Assembly (NCBI GenBank): GCA_036015235.1 | Contig: CP107926.1 | Coordinates: forward strand, 8,352,001-8,416,000 | Origin: Streptomyces sp. NBC_00433 | GTDB lineage: Bacteria > Actinomycetota > Actinomycetes > Streptomycetales > Streptomycetaceae | Direction: 5' to 3' | DNA length: 64,000 bases | In this document: positions 1-8,246 of the stretch, piece by piece | How positions within the stretch are numbered: the first letter of the stretch is position 1 | Layout of the letters: each line of letters opens with the position of its first letter | Translations under genes and position numbers: made by a program | The notes under the pieces: generated by a model | Seen by the model: the letters and a program-made list of their open reading frames with translations, nothing else | What the model was told of the DNA's origin: nothing | Databases searched by the model: none

Positions 1-511
1 GGTACTGCTCCTCGGGGTGCCCGCCGGGCACCTGCCGCGGCGGTACCGGACGCGGCGGCACCGGCCGGGCCGCCTCGTAACCGCTGGGCGAGGGCTGCGG
101 CGGCATCGCCGGGTAGCCGTTCCCGTTGGTGTTCGGGTAGCCGCCGCCGTTGCCGTAGCCGCCGCGCGGCGGGGCCTGCTGCGGGATGTACGGAGCGGGC
201 GGCTGCTGGTAGCCGCCGCCCGGGTAGCCGCCGGGCGCCGCGGACTGCGGCTGCTGGTACGACGGCGAGGAGGGTCCCGACGGCAGTGCGGGAAGCGCGG
301 GCAGGGCCGGCAGGTTGCTGCCGCCGCCGTAGCCGTTGGCCAGGCCCGTGTCATAGCCGGAGTACGGCGAGGGCACACGGATCGGTGCGATCTGAGGGGT
401 GCCGCGCTCCGCCACGAGGCTGTCGTAGATCGGGGTGTCCGGGAAGGACGACGATGACGAGGGGTAGTGGCCGCCGTAGCCGCCACCGTACGAACCGCGG
501 GGGGTGGTCAT
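1..511 (-). CDS. DUF6643-like Gly/Tyr/Pro-rich protein (3' end outside window)
   Basis: The ATG lies at 511-509 on the minus strand and the frame stays open to the window edge, giving about 170 residues of the N-terminus. A short conserved head (MTTPRGSYGGGY, then FPDTPIYDSLVAERGTPQIA) is followed by low-complexity sequence rich in Gly, Tyr, Pro and Gln, with LPALPALPALP and repeated YGNGGGYP-like units. The head and overall composition match what I remember of the streptomycete DUF6643 family, whose function is unknown to me. No signal peptide, membrane segment or catalytic motif is visible. The gene is divergent from the TerD-like gene, with a 196-bp gap between them. The C-terminus is not seen. 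Confidence 0.75.
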   Translation of the reverse strand, partial: MTTPRGSYGGGYGGHYPSSSSSFPDTPIYDSLVAERGTPQIAPIRVPSPYSGYDTGLANGYGGGSNLPALPALPALPSGPSSPSYQQPQSAAPGGYPGGGYQQPPAPYIPQQAPPRGGYGNGGGYPNTNGNGYPAMPPQPSPSGYEAARPVPPRPVPPRQVPGGHPEEQY

Positions 512-707
512 GAGCCATAAGTTAAGCCCACGATGTGGTCGTTGGGGAGACCGATTAGAGGGTTGTTTGACGGGCGACGAGCCACGCCAAGCCCCCAATA
601 TGAGCGAATCCCCGGAAATCGGTCAGTGGGACATGGTGTGATCAGGTAAAAGGCGTGCGTCTGAGGGGTTACCGGGGAGCCGTGACGCACCGGCGGAGGG
701 GGGCGTC

Positions 708-1745
708 ATGCTGCTGCGCAAGGGGGAAAGTGTCCGGTTGCCGACCGCCGAAGTCCGGCTGGAGTTCGGACGGGGGACCGGACCGGGCATACCGAGGGCC
801 GATCTGTGTGCGCTTCTGCTCGTCGACGGCGCACCGCGCGGCGCCGGCGATCTTGTCGACGCGGAGGTGCCCGGACACGAGTCGGGTGCGGTCACCCACA
901 CCCGCACCACCGCGGACGACGGCGACGTCCTCGACACCCTCGTCATCGACCTGGCGTCACTCGAAAGAGCCGTCAGCACCGTGCTGGTGGTGATACGCGC
1001 CGAGGGCGGACCGCTCGGCCGCATCCCCGGGCTGCGGCTGCGCGCGATGGCCGAGGGCGGGCAGCAGCCGGTGCGGCTCGACTGCGGCGGTGTCACCGGC
1101 GGGCGGATGCTGGTCGTCGGCGAGTGCTACCGCGACGCCGCCGGTGAGAGGTGGCGGCTGCGCGCCGCCGCCCTCGCCGCGCCCCTCATGCCGCCCGGCC
1201 CGCGCCCGGCCCGGCCCGCGCCCGTGGTGCTGCCGCCCGCCGGTACGTGCGTCGGCCCGGGACTGCTGCGGATCGCCTTCGGCGCGGAGGGGGAAGGCGG
1301 GGCAGGCGTCGACCTGTGCGCGCTCTTCGAACTGGCCGACGGGCGCAAGGGCGTCGTCCAGCCGCTCGGCGGCGCCGCCGGTGCGCTGCGGCTGCCGCCG
1401 TACGTGCGGCTCGACAGCGACCGGCTCACCGTCAACCTCGACCACGCCATGCGCTTCCGGCGCGTCCTGGTCTTCCTCGCCCTGCGCGGCGCCGGGCGCA
1501 GCTTCGCCGACGTCCGCGGCACGGTCACGGTGCGGCCCGACCACGGGCCCCCGCAGGACTTCACCCTCAACCCGGGCAGCCCGGCCTCCACCGTCTGTGC
1601 CCTGCTCCTGCTCACCCCGGAGGGGGACGCCCTGCGCGTCCGCCGCGAGGCCCGCCACCTTGCCGTCCGGCACGGTGTCAGTCCCCAGCGGACCGTCGAC
1701 TACGCGTATGGCTGGGGTCTGGTTTGGACCCCAGCCGCGATCTGA
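708..1745 (+). CDS. TerD-family protein with two degenerate TerD-like domains
   Basis: This 345-residue protein starts at an ATG preceded by a purine-rich Shine-Dalgarno stretch (ggagggggg). The N-terminal half begins MLLRKGESVRLP, as TerD-family proteins do, and has a DLCALLLVDG strand and a TADDGDVLDTLVIDL segment. The second half repeats the pattern from about residue 180 (GPGLLRIAFG, then GVDLCALFELADG, then LTVNLDHAMRFRRVLVFLAL). TerD domains bind calcium and occur in tellurite and stress-response systems. Here the acidic Ca-binding motif is degenerate in both copies, so binding is uncertain. No other ter genes are adjacent, so a solitary cytoplasmic stress-related role is inference. Confidence 0.8.
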   Translation: MLLRKGESVRLPTAEVRLEFGRGTGPGIPRADLCALLLVDGAPRGAGDLVDAEVPGHESGAVTHTRTTADDGDVLDTLVIDLASLERAVSTVLVVIRAEGGPLGRIPGLRLRAMAEGGQQPVRLDCGGVTGGRMLVVGECYRDAAGERWRLRAAALAAPLMPPGPRPARPAPVVLPPAGTCVGPGLLRIAFGAEGEGGAGVDLCALFELADGRKGVVQPLGGAAGALRLPPYVRLDSDRLTVNLDHAMRFRRVLVFLALRGAGRSFADVRGTVTVRPDHGPPQDFTLNPGSPASTVCALLLLTPEGDALRVRREARHLAVRHGVSPQRTVDYAYGWGLVWTPAAI

Positions 1746-1860
1746 CCCTCGCGCATCCGCTTGCCGCGGGGTGTGGGGGGGCCGTGGGGGGCCCGCGGTG
1801 GGTGGTCGTCCTCCCGCCGTCGTGGTGGGGCGCTCCGCTTTTCCCAGAGCTTCGCTTGGG

Positions 1861-3021
1861 TCAGGTGGGGTCCGGGCGGGAGTAGGTGCGGCCCTTCCAG
1901 GATGCGCCGTGGCCGCGGTAGTGCTGGATGGCGGAGTCGACGGTCATGAGGAGGTACAGCGCTGCGGTGCAGGGGAGGGTGGGGGCGAGCCACCGGCGTT
2001 GGCCGTAGTAGCGCAGCATCGGGAGATACGTCGCCGTCATGACGGCCCACGCGGTGGCGCCGAGGGCGCACACGGACCACGCCCCGGTGGCGGCGCCGCC
2101 GATGGCGGCGAGCGGGGGGACGAGGTAGATCAGGGTGAGGCCGACCACCGTGCCGGCCAGCAGCGCCGGGCTGTGGCGGAGTTGGGCGTAGGCGCTGCGC
2201 GAGACCATGCGCCACAGTTCGCCGAGGTGCGGGTAGGGGCGAACGCTGTCGACGCGGTCGGCGAGCCCGAGCCAGATCCGGCCGCCCGAGCGCCGTACCG
2301 CCCCCGCGAGGGCGACGTCGTCGATGACGGACTGCCGGATGCTGTCCGGCACCCCGGCCGCGTCGACGGCGCCGGCGCGGATCAGGACGCAGCCGCCGGC
2401 CGCCGCCGCGGTGCGGGACCGCGGGCGGTTGATCCGGCGGAAGGGGTAGAGCTGCGCGAAGAAGTAGACGAACGCCGGGACGATCAGCCGCTCCCACCCG
2501 GTCTCGACCCGCAGCCTGGCCATCTGCGACACCATGTCGAGGTCCGCGCCGACCGCCGCGGTGACCAGGGCGCGCAGGCTGTCCGGCCGGTGCGCGATGT
2601 CGGCGTCGGTGAGCAGCAGATACTCCGCCCCGGTGCGCTCGCGCGCGAGCGCGACCCCGTGGCGTACGGCCCACAGCTTGCCGGTCCAGCCGGCCGGCGG
2701 CTCGCCGGGGGAGGAGACGGTCAGCGGCAGCCCGCCGTGCGATCGGGCCAGTTCGCGGGCGGTCTCCCCGGTGCCGTCGGTGCTGCCGTCGTCGACCAGG
2801 AAGACCTCGGCCCGGCCGGGGTACTGCTGCGCCAGCAGCGACGGCAGGCTCAGGCCGAGCACCGCGGCCTCGTCCCGCGCGGGCACCACGACGGCGACCG
2901 CCGGCCATGCGGAGGGCTCGGCAATATGCCGCGGCAGCCGGACGTCCGTACGCCAGAAGAAGCCCTGTCCCAGCAGCAGCCACACCCACACCAGCAGGGA
3001 CAGCCCTGCGATCACTGTCAT
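1861..3021 (-). CDS. HpnB-type family 2 glycosyltransferase, membrane-anchored
   Basis: The protein has about 386 residues. An N-terminal membrane helix (VIAGLSLLVWVWLLLG) is followed by a GT-A domain with VVVPARDEAAVLG, VFLVDDGSTDGT and the LLLTDADIAH motif. Membrane segments lie around VPAFVYFFAQLYPF and in the C-terminal third. PPAGWTGKLWAVRHG and the SRTAAAAGGCVLIR block are as I recall in the hopanoid-associated family HpnB, but no hopanoid genes are adjacent here. Homologues begin at the MTVIAGL methionine used here. A GTG 9 nt upstream (3030) is also possible, and neither has a clear ribosome binding site. The gene is divergent from the racemase. The acceptor is unknown. Confidence 0.8.
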   Translation of the reverse strand: MTVIAGLSLLVWVWLLLGQGFFWRTDVRLPRHIAEPSAWPAVAVVVPARDEAAVLGLSLPSLLAQQYPGRAEVFLVDDGSTDGTGETARELARSHGGLPLTVSSPGEPPAGWTGKLWAVRHGVALARERTGAEYLLLTDADIAHRPDSLRALVTAAVGADLDMVSQMARLRVETGWERLIVPAFVYFFAQLYPFRRINRPRSRTAAAAGGCVLIRAGAVDAAGVPDSIRQSVIDDVALAGAVRRSGGRIWLGLADRVDSVRPYPHLGELWRMVSRSAYAQLRHSPALLAGTVVGLTLIYLVPPLAAIGGAATGAWSVCALGATAWAVMTATYLPMLRYYGQRRWLAPTLPCTAALYLLMTVDSAIQHYRGHGASWKGRTYSRPDPT

Positions 3022-3086
3022 CACCGTCACCCGCGGCAGTCTGCCGCACGCCGGGTGCCGGTCGGCGGCGCGGTCGGCGTGCCGCA

Positions 3087-3092
3087 TAGGGT
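3087..3092 (+). promoter_or_regulatory. Putative -10 box (TAGGGT) of a leaderless transcript
   Basis: TAGGGT ends exactly 6 nt before the GTG at 3099. In a sigma-70-type promoter this would put the transcription start at or next to the start codon. The -35 region is not convincing. Confidence 0.4.
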
Positions 3093-3098
3093 GAGGGG

Positions 3099-3872
3099 GT
3101 GAAGATCGCACTCGTGGACTCCGGTATCGGACTGCTGGCCGCCGCCGCGGCCGTACGGCGGATGCGCCCGGACGCCGATCTCGTGCTGTCGTGCGACCCG
3201 GAGGGCATGCCCTGGGGTCCGCGGACCGCGCAGGATGTCAGCGACCGCGCGCTGCGGTGCGCGCTGGCCGCGGCCGAACGCGGCCCGGACGCGCTGATCG
3301 TCGCCTGCAACACCGCTTCCGTGCACGCGCTGACCGCGGTGCGGGCCGCGCTGGAGCCGGCCCTGCCGGTGGTCGGCACGGTGCCCGCGATCAAGCCCGC
3401 CGCGGCGGGCGGCGGCGCCGTCGCCATCTGGGCGACGCCCGCCACCACGGGCAGCGCGTACCAGCGCGCCCTGATCGCCGAGTTCGGCAACGGCGCCGAG
3501 GTCACCGAGGTGCCGTGCCCCGGGCTCGCCGACGCCGTGCAGGCCGCGGACACCGCCGCGGTCGCCGCCGCGATCGCCGCGGCGGCCGCACTGACCCCGG
3601 TGGGCGTACGCGCGGTCGTGCTCGGCTGCACGCACTACGAACTGGTCACCGACCGCATCGCGGCGGCCGTGCCCGGCGCGGAGATGCTCGGTTCCGCCGA
3701 CGCCGTCGCCGCGCAGGCGCTGCGCAGGATCGGCCAGGCGGTGCGGCCGGCGGCCGCCGGCGTCCTCGGCGGTCTTGAGGTGCTGCTCAACGGGCGCGGT
3801 GCCGCGCTGCCGGACGTCGCGGCGGCGTACGCCGAAGGTGCGGCGCTGGCCGTGACACCCGCCACGGCGTGA
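3099..3872 (+). CDS. Aspartate/glutamate racemase family protein
   Basis: The protein has 257 residues. It begins MKIALVDSGIGLLAA, matching the DSGxGG start of MurI-type racemases. It carries both expected cysteines, in VACNTASVHA (near residue 70) and VVLGCTHYELV (near residue 175). Family members interconvert L- and D-glutamate or aspartate through these two cysteines without a cofactor. It is slightly shorter than typical MurI, and the second glycine of DSGxGG is Leu, so it may be a paralogue rather than the peptidoglycan enzyme. It stands alone, divergent from the glycosyltransferase, and may be translated from a leaderless mRNA. Confidence 0.8.
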   Translation: MKIALVDSGIGLLAAAAAVRRMRPDADLVLSCDPEGMPWGPRTAQDVSDRALRCALAAAERGPDALIVACNTASVHALTAVRAALEPALPVVGTVPAIKPAAAGGGAVAIWATPATTGSAYQRALIAEFGNGAEVTEVPCPGLADAVQAADTAAVAAAIAAAAALTPVGVRAVVLGCTHYELVTDRIAAAVPGAEMLGSADAVAAQALRRIGQAVRPAAAGVLGGLEVLLNGRGAALPDVAAAYAEGAALAVTPATA

Positions 3873-3905
3873 CGTCGCAGGGCTGCCCATTGCGTGCCGT
3901 ATGAG

Positions 3906-3911
3906 TACGCT
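3906..3911 (+). promoter_or_regulatory. Putative -10 box (TACGCT), leaderless
   Basis: TACGCT lies exactly 6 nt before the ATG at 3918, and there is no Shine-Dalgarno sequence between them. This is the same spacing seen at several other genes in the window. Confidence 0.4.
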
Positions 3912-3917
3912 TCGAGC

Positions 3918-4463
3918 ATGACGCACGCTCCCCGACCGGAGTCCGTCGCGCCCCAGGTGTGGACGGGCCGTGCCAGCAACCGCATGCAGTGGGTTCTCGC
4001 CGCTGCCGGCGCCGCCTGCCTCGCGCTGGGCGTCGAGCTGGCGGTCGACCAGCCCGCGACCACCGACCTCGCGCCGCTGGTCATGTCAGTGGTGGGCTGC
4101 CTCGCGGTCGGGCTGCTGATCATCTTCGGCACGGTCGCCTTCACCCATGTCAAGGTCCAGATCGACCGGGACTGCGTCGAGGTGCGCTGCGGCCACATTG
4201 GGCTGCCGCGCCGGCGGATCTCGCTCGCGGACGTCAGCGGCGCCAGCCTGGTGCCGCTGATCAGCCCGCGCAGCTGGGGCGGCTGGGGCTACCGCTGGCG
4301 CCCGGAGAAGGGCACGGCCGTCGTCGTCAGGCGCGGCCCCGGCATCATCATCGAACTCGGCGCCGGGCACCGCTTCACCGTGACGGTGGACGATCCCGAG
4401 GGAGCCGTGCTCGCCATCCGCGCCTGGCTGCGACTGCGGGCCGTGACGCTGGCCGGCTCCTGA
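3918..4463 (+). CDS. Small membrane protein with PH-like C-terminal domain
   Basis: The 181-residue protein starts MTHAPRPESVAPQVW. Two adjacent hydrophobic helices follow (near residues 24-42 and 52-76), then a soluble beta-rich region: VKVQIDRDCVEVRCG, RISLADVSGASLVPL, GTAVVVRRGPGIIIELG and FTVTVDDPEGAVLAIRAWL. This two-helix plus beta-strand architecture is common in actinobacterial DUF3093-like or bacterial-PH-like membrane proteins. Family membership here is only a suggestion. Function is unknown. Confidence 0.7.
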   Translation: MTHAPRPESVAPQVWTGRASNRMQWVLAAAGAACLALGVELAVDQPATTDLAPLVMSVVGCLAVGLLIIFGTVAFTHVKVQIDRDCVEVRCGHIGLPRRRISLADVSGASLVPLISPRSWGGWGYRWRPEKGTAVVVRRGPGIIIELGAGHRFTVTVDDPEGAVLAIRAWLRLRAVTLAGS

Positions 4464-4514
4464 CGGGCCTGCACCCCTCGCGGCGGGCGGTCGCCGGCTT
4501 CGGTTCCGCCTGGC

Positions 4515-5609
4515 TCAGTCGGCGGGGGGGAAGGGGTCGGGCGGGAAAGGGCGGGCCGTCGCCACACCGGAGAGGAAGCCGGCGCCCGCTGTGACGACGG
4601 CGTAGCTCAGGACGTGGTCGACGGTGGCGAGCATCGCCAGGCCCGTGAGGGCGGCGGCGGCCGTGAGCACCACCGGCGTGGGGCGGGGGGAGCGCCACAG
4701 GGCGGTGAGGAGCCAGCCGAAGGCGAGGGCCAGCAGGGCGACGCCGGGGATGCCCTGCTCGGCGGCGAGCTGGAGGGGCGCGGACTGCGGGGACTCGGCT
4801 GCCGGGGCGAGGTCGGTCCCGGTCGCGGGCGGGGCCTCGTCGGCGAAGCGCTCCGGGCCGACACCGCGCAGCGGGTGCTTCTCCGCCAAGTCGACCGCCT
4901 TGTGCCACAGCTCGACGCGGGGCTGGGTGAGCTGGCCGGTGAGGGACTGCGACAGGCCCTGCGGCAGCGTGTCCGTCGCCACCGCGGCGCTGCCGCCGAC
5001 CGCGAGCGCCGCGGCCAGGGCGAGGCCGGCCAGGCCCAGCATGCGGCGCCGCATCCGGGCCGCGGCCAGGGAGCACAGGACGATCGCGACGCCCGCCGCG
5101 AAGCCGGCCGCGGAACCCAGCGCCAGGGCGGCCGCGGCGGCGCCCGCGCCCACGCAGCGCAGGGCGACCCGCCGGGCCGCGCCCCGGGCGGCCCAGGCGG
5201 CGCAGCAGGCGGCGCCGACGGCCAGCACGAGCAGGGCGGCGTCGGCGTTCGGGTAGCCCAGCGGCGGCGCGTCCGGGTGCGCGGACAGCCGGGTCGGCGG
5301 TATGAGCACCAGGGCCAGTACGGCGCCCGCGGCGGCGGCCGGCGCCAGGACCGGCAGCAGTGCGCCCAGGATGCGGCCGAGCGCGTAACCCGCGGTGACG
5401 GCGAGCAGTGCCAGCAGGGTGCCCTCGGGGCGGGCCGGCCGCCCGGCGGCCGCGATCAGCGTCCAGACGGCGCAGCAGACGAGCACCACGATGCCGGCCG
5501 CGTCGACGAAGCCGCCGCTGCCCCGCCCCTGGGCGTCCCGGCCCTGCGGCGGGCGGTCGCCGCGGTCCGCCCGAGTGGCGCCCGGCGTGCCGCCGGCCGT
5601 CGTGTCCAT
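4515..5609 (-). CDS. O-antigen-ligase-like polytopic membrane protein
   Basis: The protein has 364 residues. A hydrophilic, Gly/Asp/Arg-rich N-terminus (about 35 residues) precedes roughly nine hydrophobic segments. Between them sits a long extracytoplasmic loop with RVELWHKAVDLAEKHPLRGVG and then QSAPLQLAAEQGIPG. That R-x-x-LW ... HPxxGVG loop is characteristic of the Wzy/WaaL O-antigen ligase and polymerase family, which transfers lipid-linked glycans. In Gram-positive actinomycetes the substrate is unknown. The start (ATG at 5609) has no strong Shine-Dalgarno sequence. The 3' end faces the membrane-protein gene across about 50 bp. Confidence 0.75.
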   Translation of the reverse strand: MDTTAGGTPGATRADRGDRPPQGRDAQGRGSGGFVDAAGIVVLVCCAVWTLIAAAGRPARPEGTLLALLAVTAGYALGRILGALLPVLAPAAAAGAVLALVLIPPTRLSAHPDAPPLGYPNADAALLVLAVGAACCAAWAARGAARRVALRCVGAGAAAAALALGSAAGFAAGVAIVLCSLAAARMRRRMLGLAGLALAAALAVGGSAAVATDTLPQGLSQSLTGQLTQPRVELWHKAVDLAEKHPLRGVGPERFADEAPPATGTDLAPAAESPQSAPLQLAAEQGIPGVALLALAFGWLLTALWRSPRPTPVVLTAAAALTGLAMLATVDHVLSYAVVTAGAGFLSGVATARPFPPDPFPPAD

Positions 5610-5787
5610 GCCCCCGTACCCCCTGACGCCACACGGACGCGACGGGTGCCGTCACACCCGCGTTCCCCGCGTGGGCGCTACCTGTCGGGCCACCGTAACG
5701 GCTGATGGAGCCGCTGTGGACACTTGTGCGGCAATGAGGTATTCGTTGGGAAACCTGGTGCAGATGTGGCGTTCACCGGGCGTCTCG

Positions 5788-5793
5788 TAGGCT
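5788..5793 (+). promoter_or_regulatory. Putative -10 box (TAGGCT), leaderless NUDIX transcript
   Basis: TAGGCT, a good streptomycete -10 match, ends 6 nt before the ATG at 5800. No ribosome-binding site intervenes (the spacer is CGGGCC). Confidence 0.5.
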
Positions 5794-5799
5794 CGGGCC

Positions 5800-6309
5800 A
5801 TGGCGACTCCGCAATTCATCCTGGACATCCGCGCCAAGGCGGGCGACACGCTGCTGTTCCTCCCGGGCGTGGTGATGGTCGTGTTCGACGAGCGCGGCCG
5901 GGTATTGCTCAACCGCCGGGCCGACACCGGCAAGTGGGCACTGATCAGCGGTATCCCCGACCCCGGCGAGCAGCCCGCGGAAGCGGCCGTGCGGGAGATC
6001 GAGGAGGAGACCGGCGTCGCGGCGATCGTGGAGCGGGTGCTGAGCGTCTTCACCAACGAGCCCGTGGTCTACGGCAACGGCGATCGGGCGCAGTACGTGG
6101 ACATCGTGCTGCGCTGCCGCGCGGTCGGCGGCGAGGCCCGGGTCAACGACGACGAGTCGCTCGATGTGCGCTGGTTCGCGCTGGACGAGTTGCCGCCGCT
6201 CGGCCCGATCGCCCGCGGCCGGATCGAGCTGGCGCTGCGCGGCGACCCCACCTGGTTCGCCCCCGCCCCTGTCCCCGGGATCGCCGACCGCGGCTACCGG
6301 GCGCCCTGA
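5800..6309 (+). CDS. NUDIX hydrolase
   Basis: The protein has 169 residues. A perfect Nudix box lies at about residues 51-73: GIPDPGE, seven residues, then REIEEETGV. This Gx5Ex7REUxEExGU pattern binds the divalent metal and catalyses hydrolysis of nucleoside-diphosphate-linked substrates. The strand before it (GVVMVVFDERGRVLLNRRADTGKWAL) and the LDVRWFALDELPPL segment after it are typical of the fold. The substrate cannot be told from sequence. It is a single-gene unit, probably leaderless, and followed by a strong hairpin. Confidence 0.9.
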   Translation: MATPQFILDIRAKAGDTLLFLPGVVMVVFDERGRVLLNRRADTGKWALISGIPDPGEQPAEAAVREIEEETGVAAIVERVLSVFTNEPVVYGNGDRAQYVDIVLRCRAVGGEARVNDDESLDVRWFALDELPPLGPIARGRIELALRGDPTWFAPAPVPGIADRGYRAP

Positions 6310-6315
6310 GCCGCC

Positions 6316-6339
6316 GCGGGGCCGGTCCGCCGGCCCCGC
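6316..6339 (+). terminator. Hairpin terminator after NUDIX gene
   Basis: GCGGGGCCGG and CCGGCCCCGC form a perfect 10-bp stem around a TCCG loop, starting 7 nt after the stop codon. There is no U-run, as is usual in streptomycetes. Confidence 0.6.
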
Positions 6340-6462
6340 CTTCCCGTGTGATCCACGCCTCACCGCACCGGCGCGATGTCACATCGCGCCGCGCCGCACA
6401 CCTCTGCCTCGTACGACCACGAGGCCGTGAGCGACTGTGCCGCGCGCGGCGAGGAGGAGACT

Positions 6463-8088
6463 GTGAACAAGTTGCGGGGCAACCCGTGGGCGATCCTGAC
6501 GGTGCTGTCCATCGGGTTCTTCATGACACTGCTCGACCTGACCATCGTCAACATCGCCATCCCCGACATGGTCGACCGCCTGGACGCCTCACTCGACCAG
6601 ATCCTGTGGATCACCAACGCCTACACCCTGGCGCTCGCCGTCCTGCTGATCACCTCGGGGCGGCTCGGCGACCTCAACGGCAAGAAGAACCTCTTCCTCT
6701 ACGGCGTCGGGCTCTTCACCCTGGCCAGCCTGGCGTGCGGCCTCTCGCAGAACCCGAGCGAGCTGATCACCTTCAGGGCGGTCCAGGGCGTGGGCGCGGC
6801 GATGCTGCTGCCGCAGACCCTGTCGCTCGTGGTGGACGTCTTCCCGACCGAGAAGCGCGGGGTCGCGCTCGGCGTGTGGGGCATCGTCGCCGGCGTGTCG
6901 GGCGCCGCCGGGCCCACGGTGGGCGGGCTGCTGGTCACCAAGCTGGACTGGCGGTGGATCTTCTTCGTCAACATCCCGCTCGGCGTGATCTGCGTCATCG
7001 GCGCGATCGTCCTCTTCCCGGCGCCGGCGAAGACCGTCAGGCACCGCTTCGACGTGCCGGGGGTGGTCCTGTCCTCGGTCGCGCTGTTCCTGCTGTCGTT
7101 CGGCCTGATCGAGGGTGAGAAATACGACTGGAACGGCTGGATCTGGGCCACCGTCGCGGCCTCCGCCGTGGTGGGCGGGATCTTCCTGGCCTACCAGCGC
7201 GGCCGGCAGGACAACGAGCCGCTCGTGCCGTTCTCGCTCTTCCGGGACCGCAACTTCACCCTCATGAACTTCGTCGGCGTCGCCGTCTCGTTCGGCATCG
7301 TCGGGCTCTTCCTGCCGATGACGGTCTACCTCCAGTCGGTGCTGGGCTACAGCGCACTCAAGGCCGGCCTGGTGCTGCTCCCGCTGTCGGTCGGCACGTT
7401 CGTGACGGCGGGTCCTGCGGCGGTGCTCGCCGACAAGGTGGGCGCCAAGTACATCCTGATGACCGGCCTGACGCTCTTCGGCGGCGGCCTGGCCTGGATC
7501 ATGGCGGTCGCTGACGTGGGCAGGAGCTGGACGGGTGTCGTCGCCCCGCTGTTCGTCATGGGCCTCGGCGCGGGCTGCACCTTCTCGCCGATGGCCACCG
7601 AGGTCATGCGCAATGTGCCGCCCAAGCTCACCGGCGCCGCGTCCGGCGTCAACAACGCGCTGCGGCAGGTCGGTTCGGTCCTGGCCGGCGCCGTGGTGGG
7701 CGCGGTGCTCCAGGGGCGTTTCGCCTCCGCGCTGAAGGAGCAGGCGGCGCAGCGGGCCGGCGACGTGCCGGCCGCCTACCGCCAGTCGTTCGTGCGGAAT
7801 TTCGACGCGGCGGGCAGGCACCTCGACGTGGCGGCGCAGGACGCGGGGCCGCGGGTGCCGAAGGACGTGCCGGCCGATGTCGCACACCGCGTCCAGGACG
7901 CGGCGGGCGCGGTCTTCGGGCACGGCTTCATCGACGCCATGGGGCCGACGCTGCTGGTCTCCGTGGGAGTGCTCGCGCTGGGCGTGGTGAGCTGCCTCTT
8001 CGTCGTGAGGTTCGAGGGTACGGCGGCGAATCCGCACGGACTGCCGCTGAGCGACGAGGAGATCGCGGCCGCCGAGACCGCGGCGTAA
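6463..8088 (+). CDS. MFS drug exporter, DHA2 (EmrB/QacA) family, 14 TM
   Basis: The protein has 541 residues from the GTG at 6463, which has a clear Shine-Dalgarno sequence (GAGGAGGA, 6451-6458). An in-frame upstream ATG at 6376 would add a hydrophilic tail that does not look real. Sequence typical of the family includes MTLLDLTIVNIAIPDM in TM1, the loop 2-3 motif GRLGDLNGKKNLF, and VWGIVAGVSGAAGPTVGG (antiporter motif C). About 14 hydrophobic helices are visible, with a loop at residues 430-490. These transporters expel drugs or metabolites in exchange for protons. No regulator is adjacent, so the substrate is unknown. Confidence 0.92.
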   Translation: MNKLRGNPWAILTVLSIGFFMTLLDLTIVNIAIPDMVDRLDASLDQILWITNAYTLALAVLLITSGRLGDLNGKKNLFLYGVGLFTLASLACGLSQNPSELITFRAVQGVGAAMLLPQTLSLVVDVFPTEKRGVALGVWGIVAGVSGAAGPTVGGLLVTKLDWRWIFFVNIPLGVICVIGAIVLFPAPAKTVRHRFDVPGVVLSSVALFLLSFGLIEGEKYDWNGWIWATVAASAVVGGIFLAYQRGRQDNEPLVPFSLFRDRNFTLMNFVGVAVSFGIVGLFLPMTVYLQSVLGYSALKAGLVLLPLSVGTFVTAGPAAVLADKVGAKYILMTGLTLFGGGLAWIMAVADVGRSWTGVVAPLFVMGLGAGCTFSPMATEVMRNVPPKLTGAASGVNNALRQVGSVLAGAVVGAVLQGRFASALKEQAAQRAGDVPAAYRQSFVRNFDAAGRHLDVAAQDAGPRVPKDVPADVAHRVQDAAGAVFGHGFIDAMGPTLLVSVGVLALGVVSCLFVVRFEGTAANPHGLPLSDEEIAAAETAA

Positions 8089-8246
8089 GGCGGCAGCGGC
8101 GGACCGGGCGCGCGGGACTGCGGCCGTACGGCTGTACGCCACAACCGCGGTGGCACACTGGGAGGGACCGCGCCCTGCGTCGAGGCAGGGGGCGGACCCG
8201 CTCAGCCGCGCGTGCCCGCACCCCGACGCAAGGGGAAACGCCTGCC

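Noticed and set aside
708..1745. Tellurite-resistance (ter) operon
   Set aside because: The TerD-like gene stands alone and its calcium-binding motifs are degenerate.
1861..3021. Hopanoid biosynthesis cluster
   Set aside because: Only the HpnB-type transferase is present. No squalene or hopene cyclase genes are adjacent.
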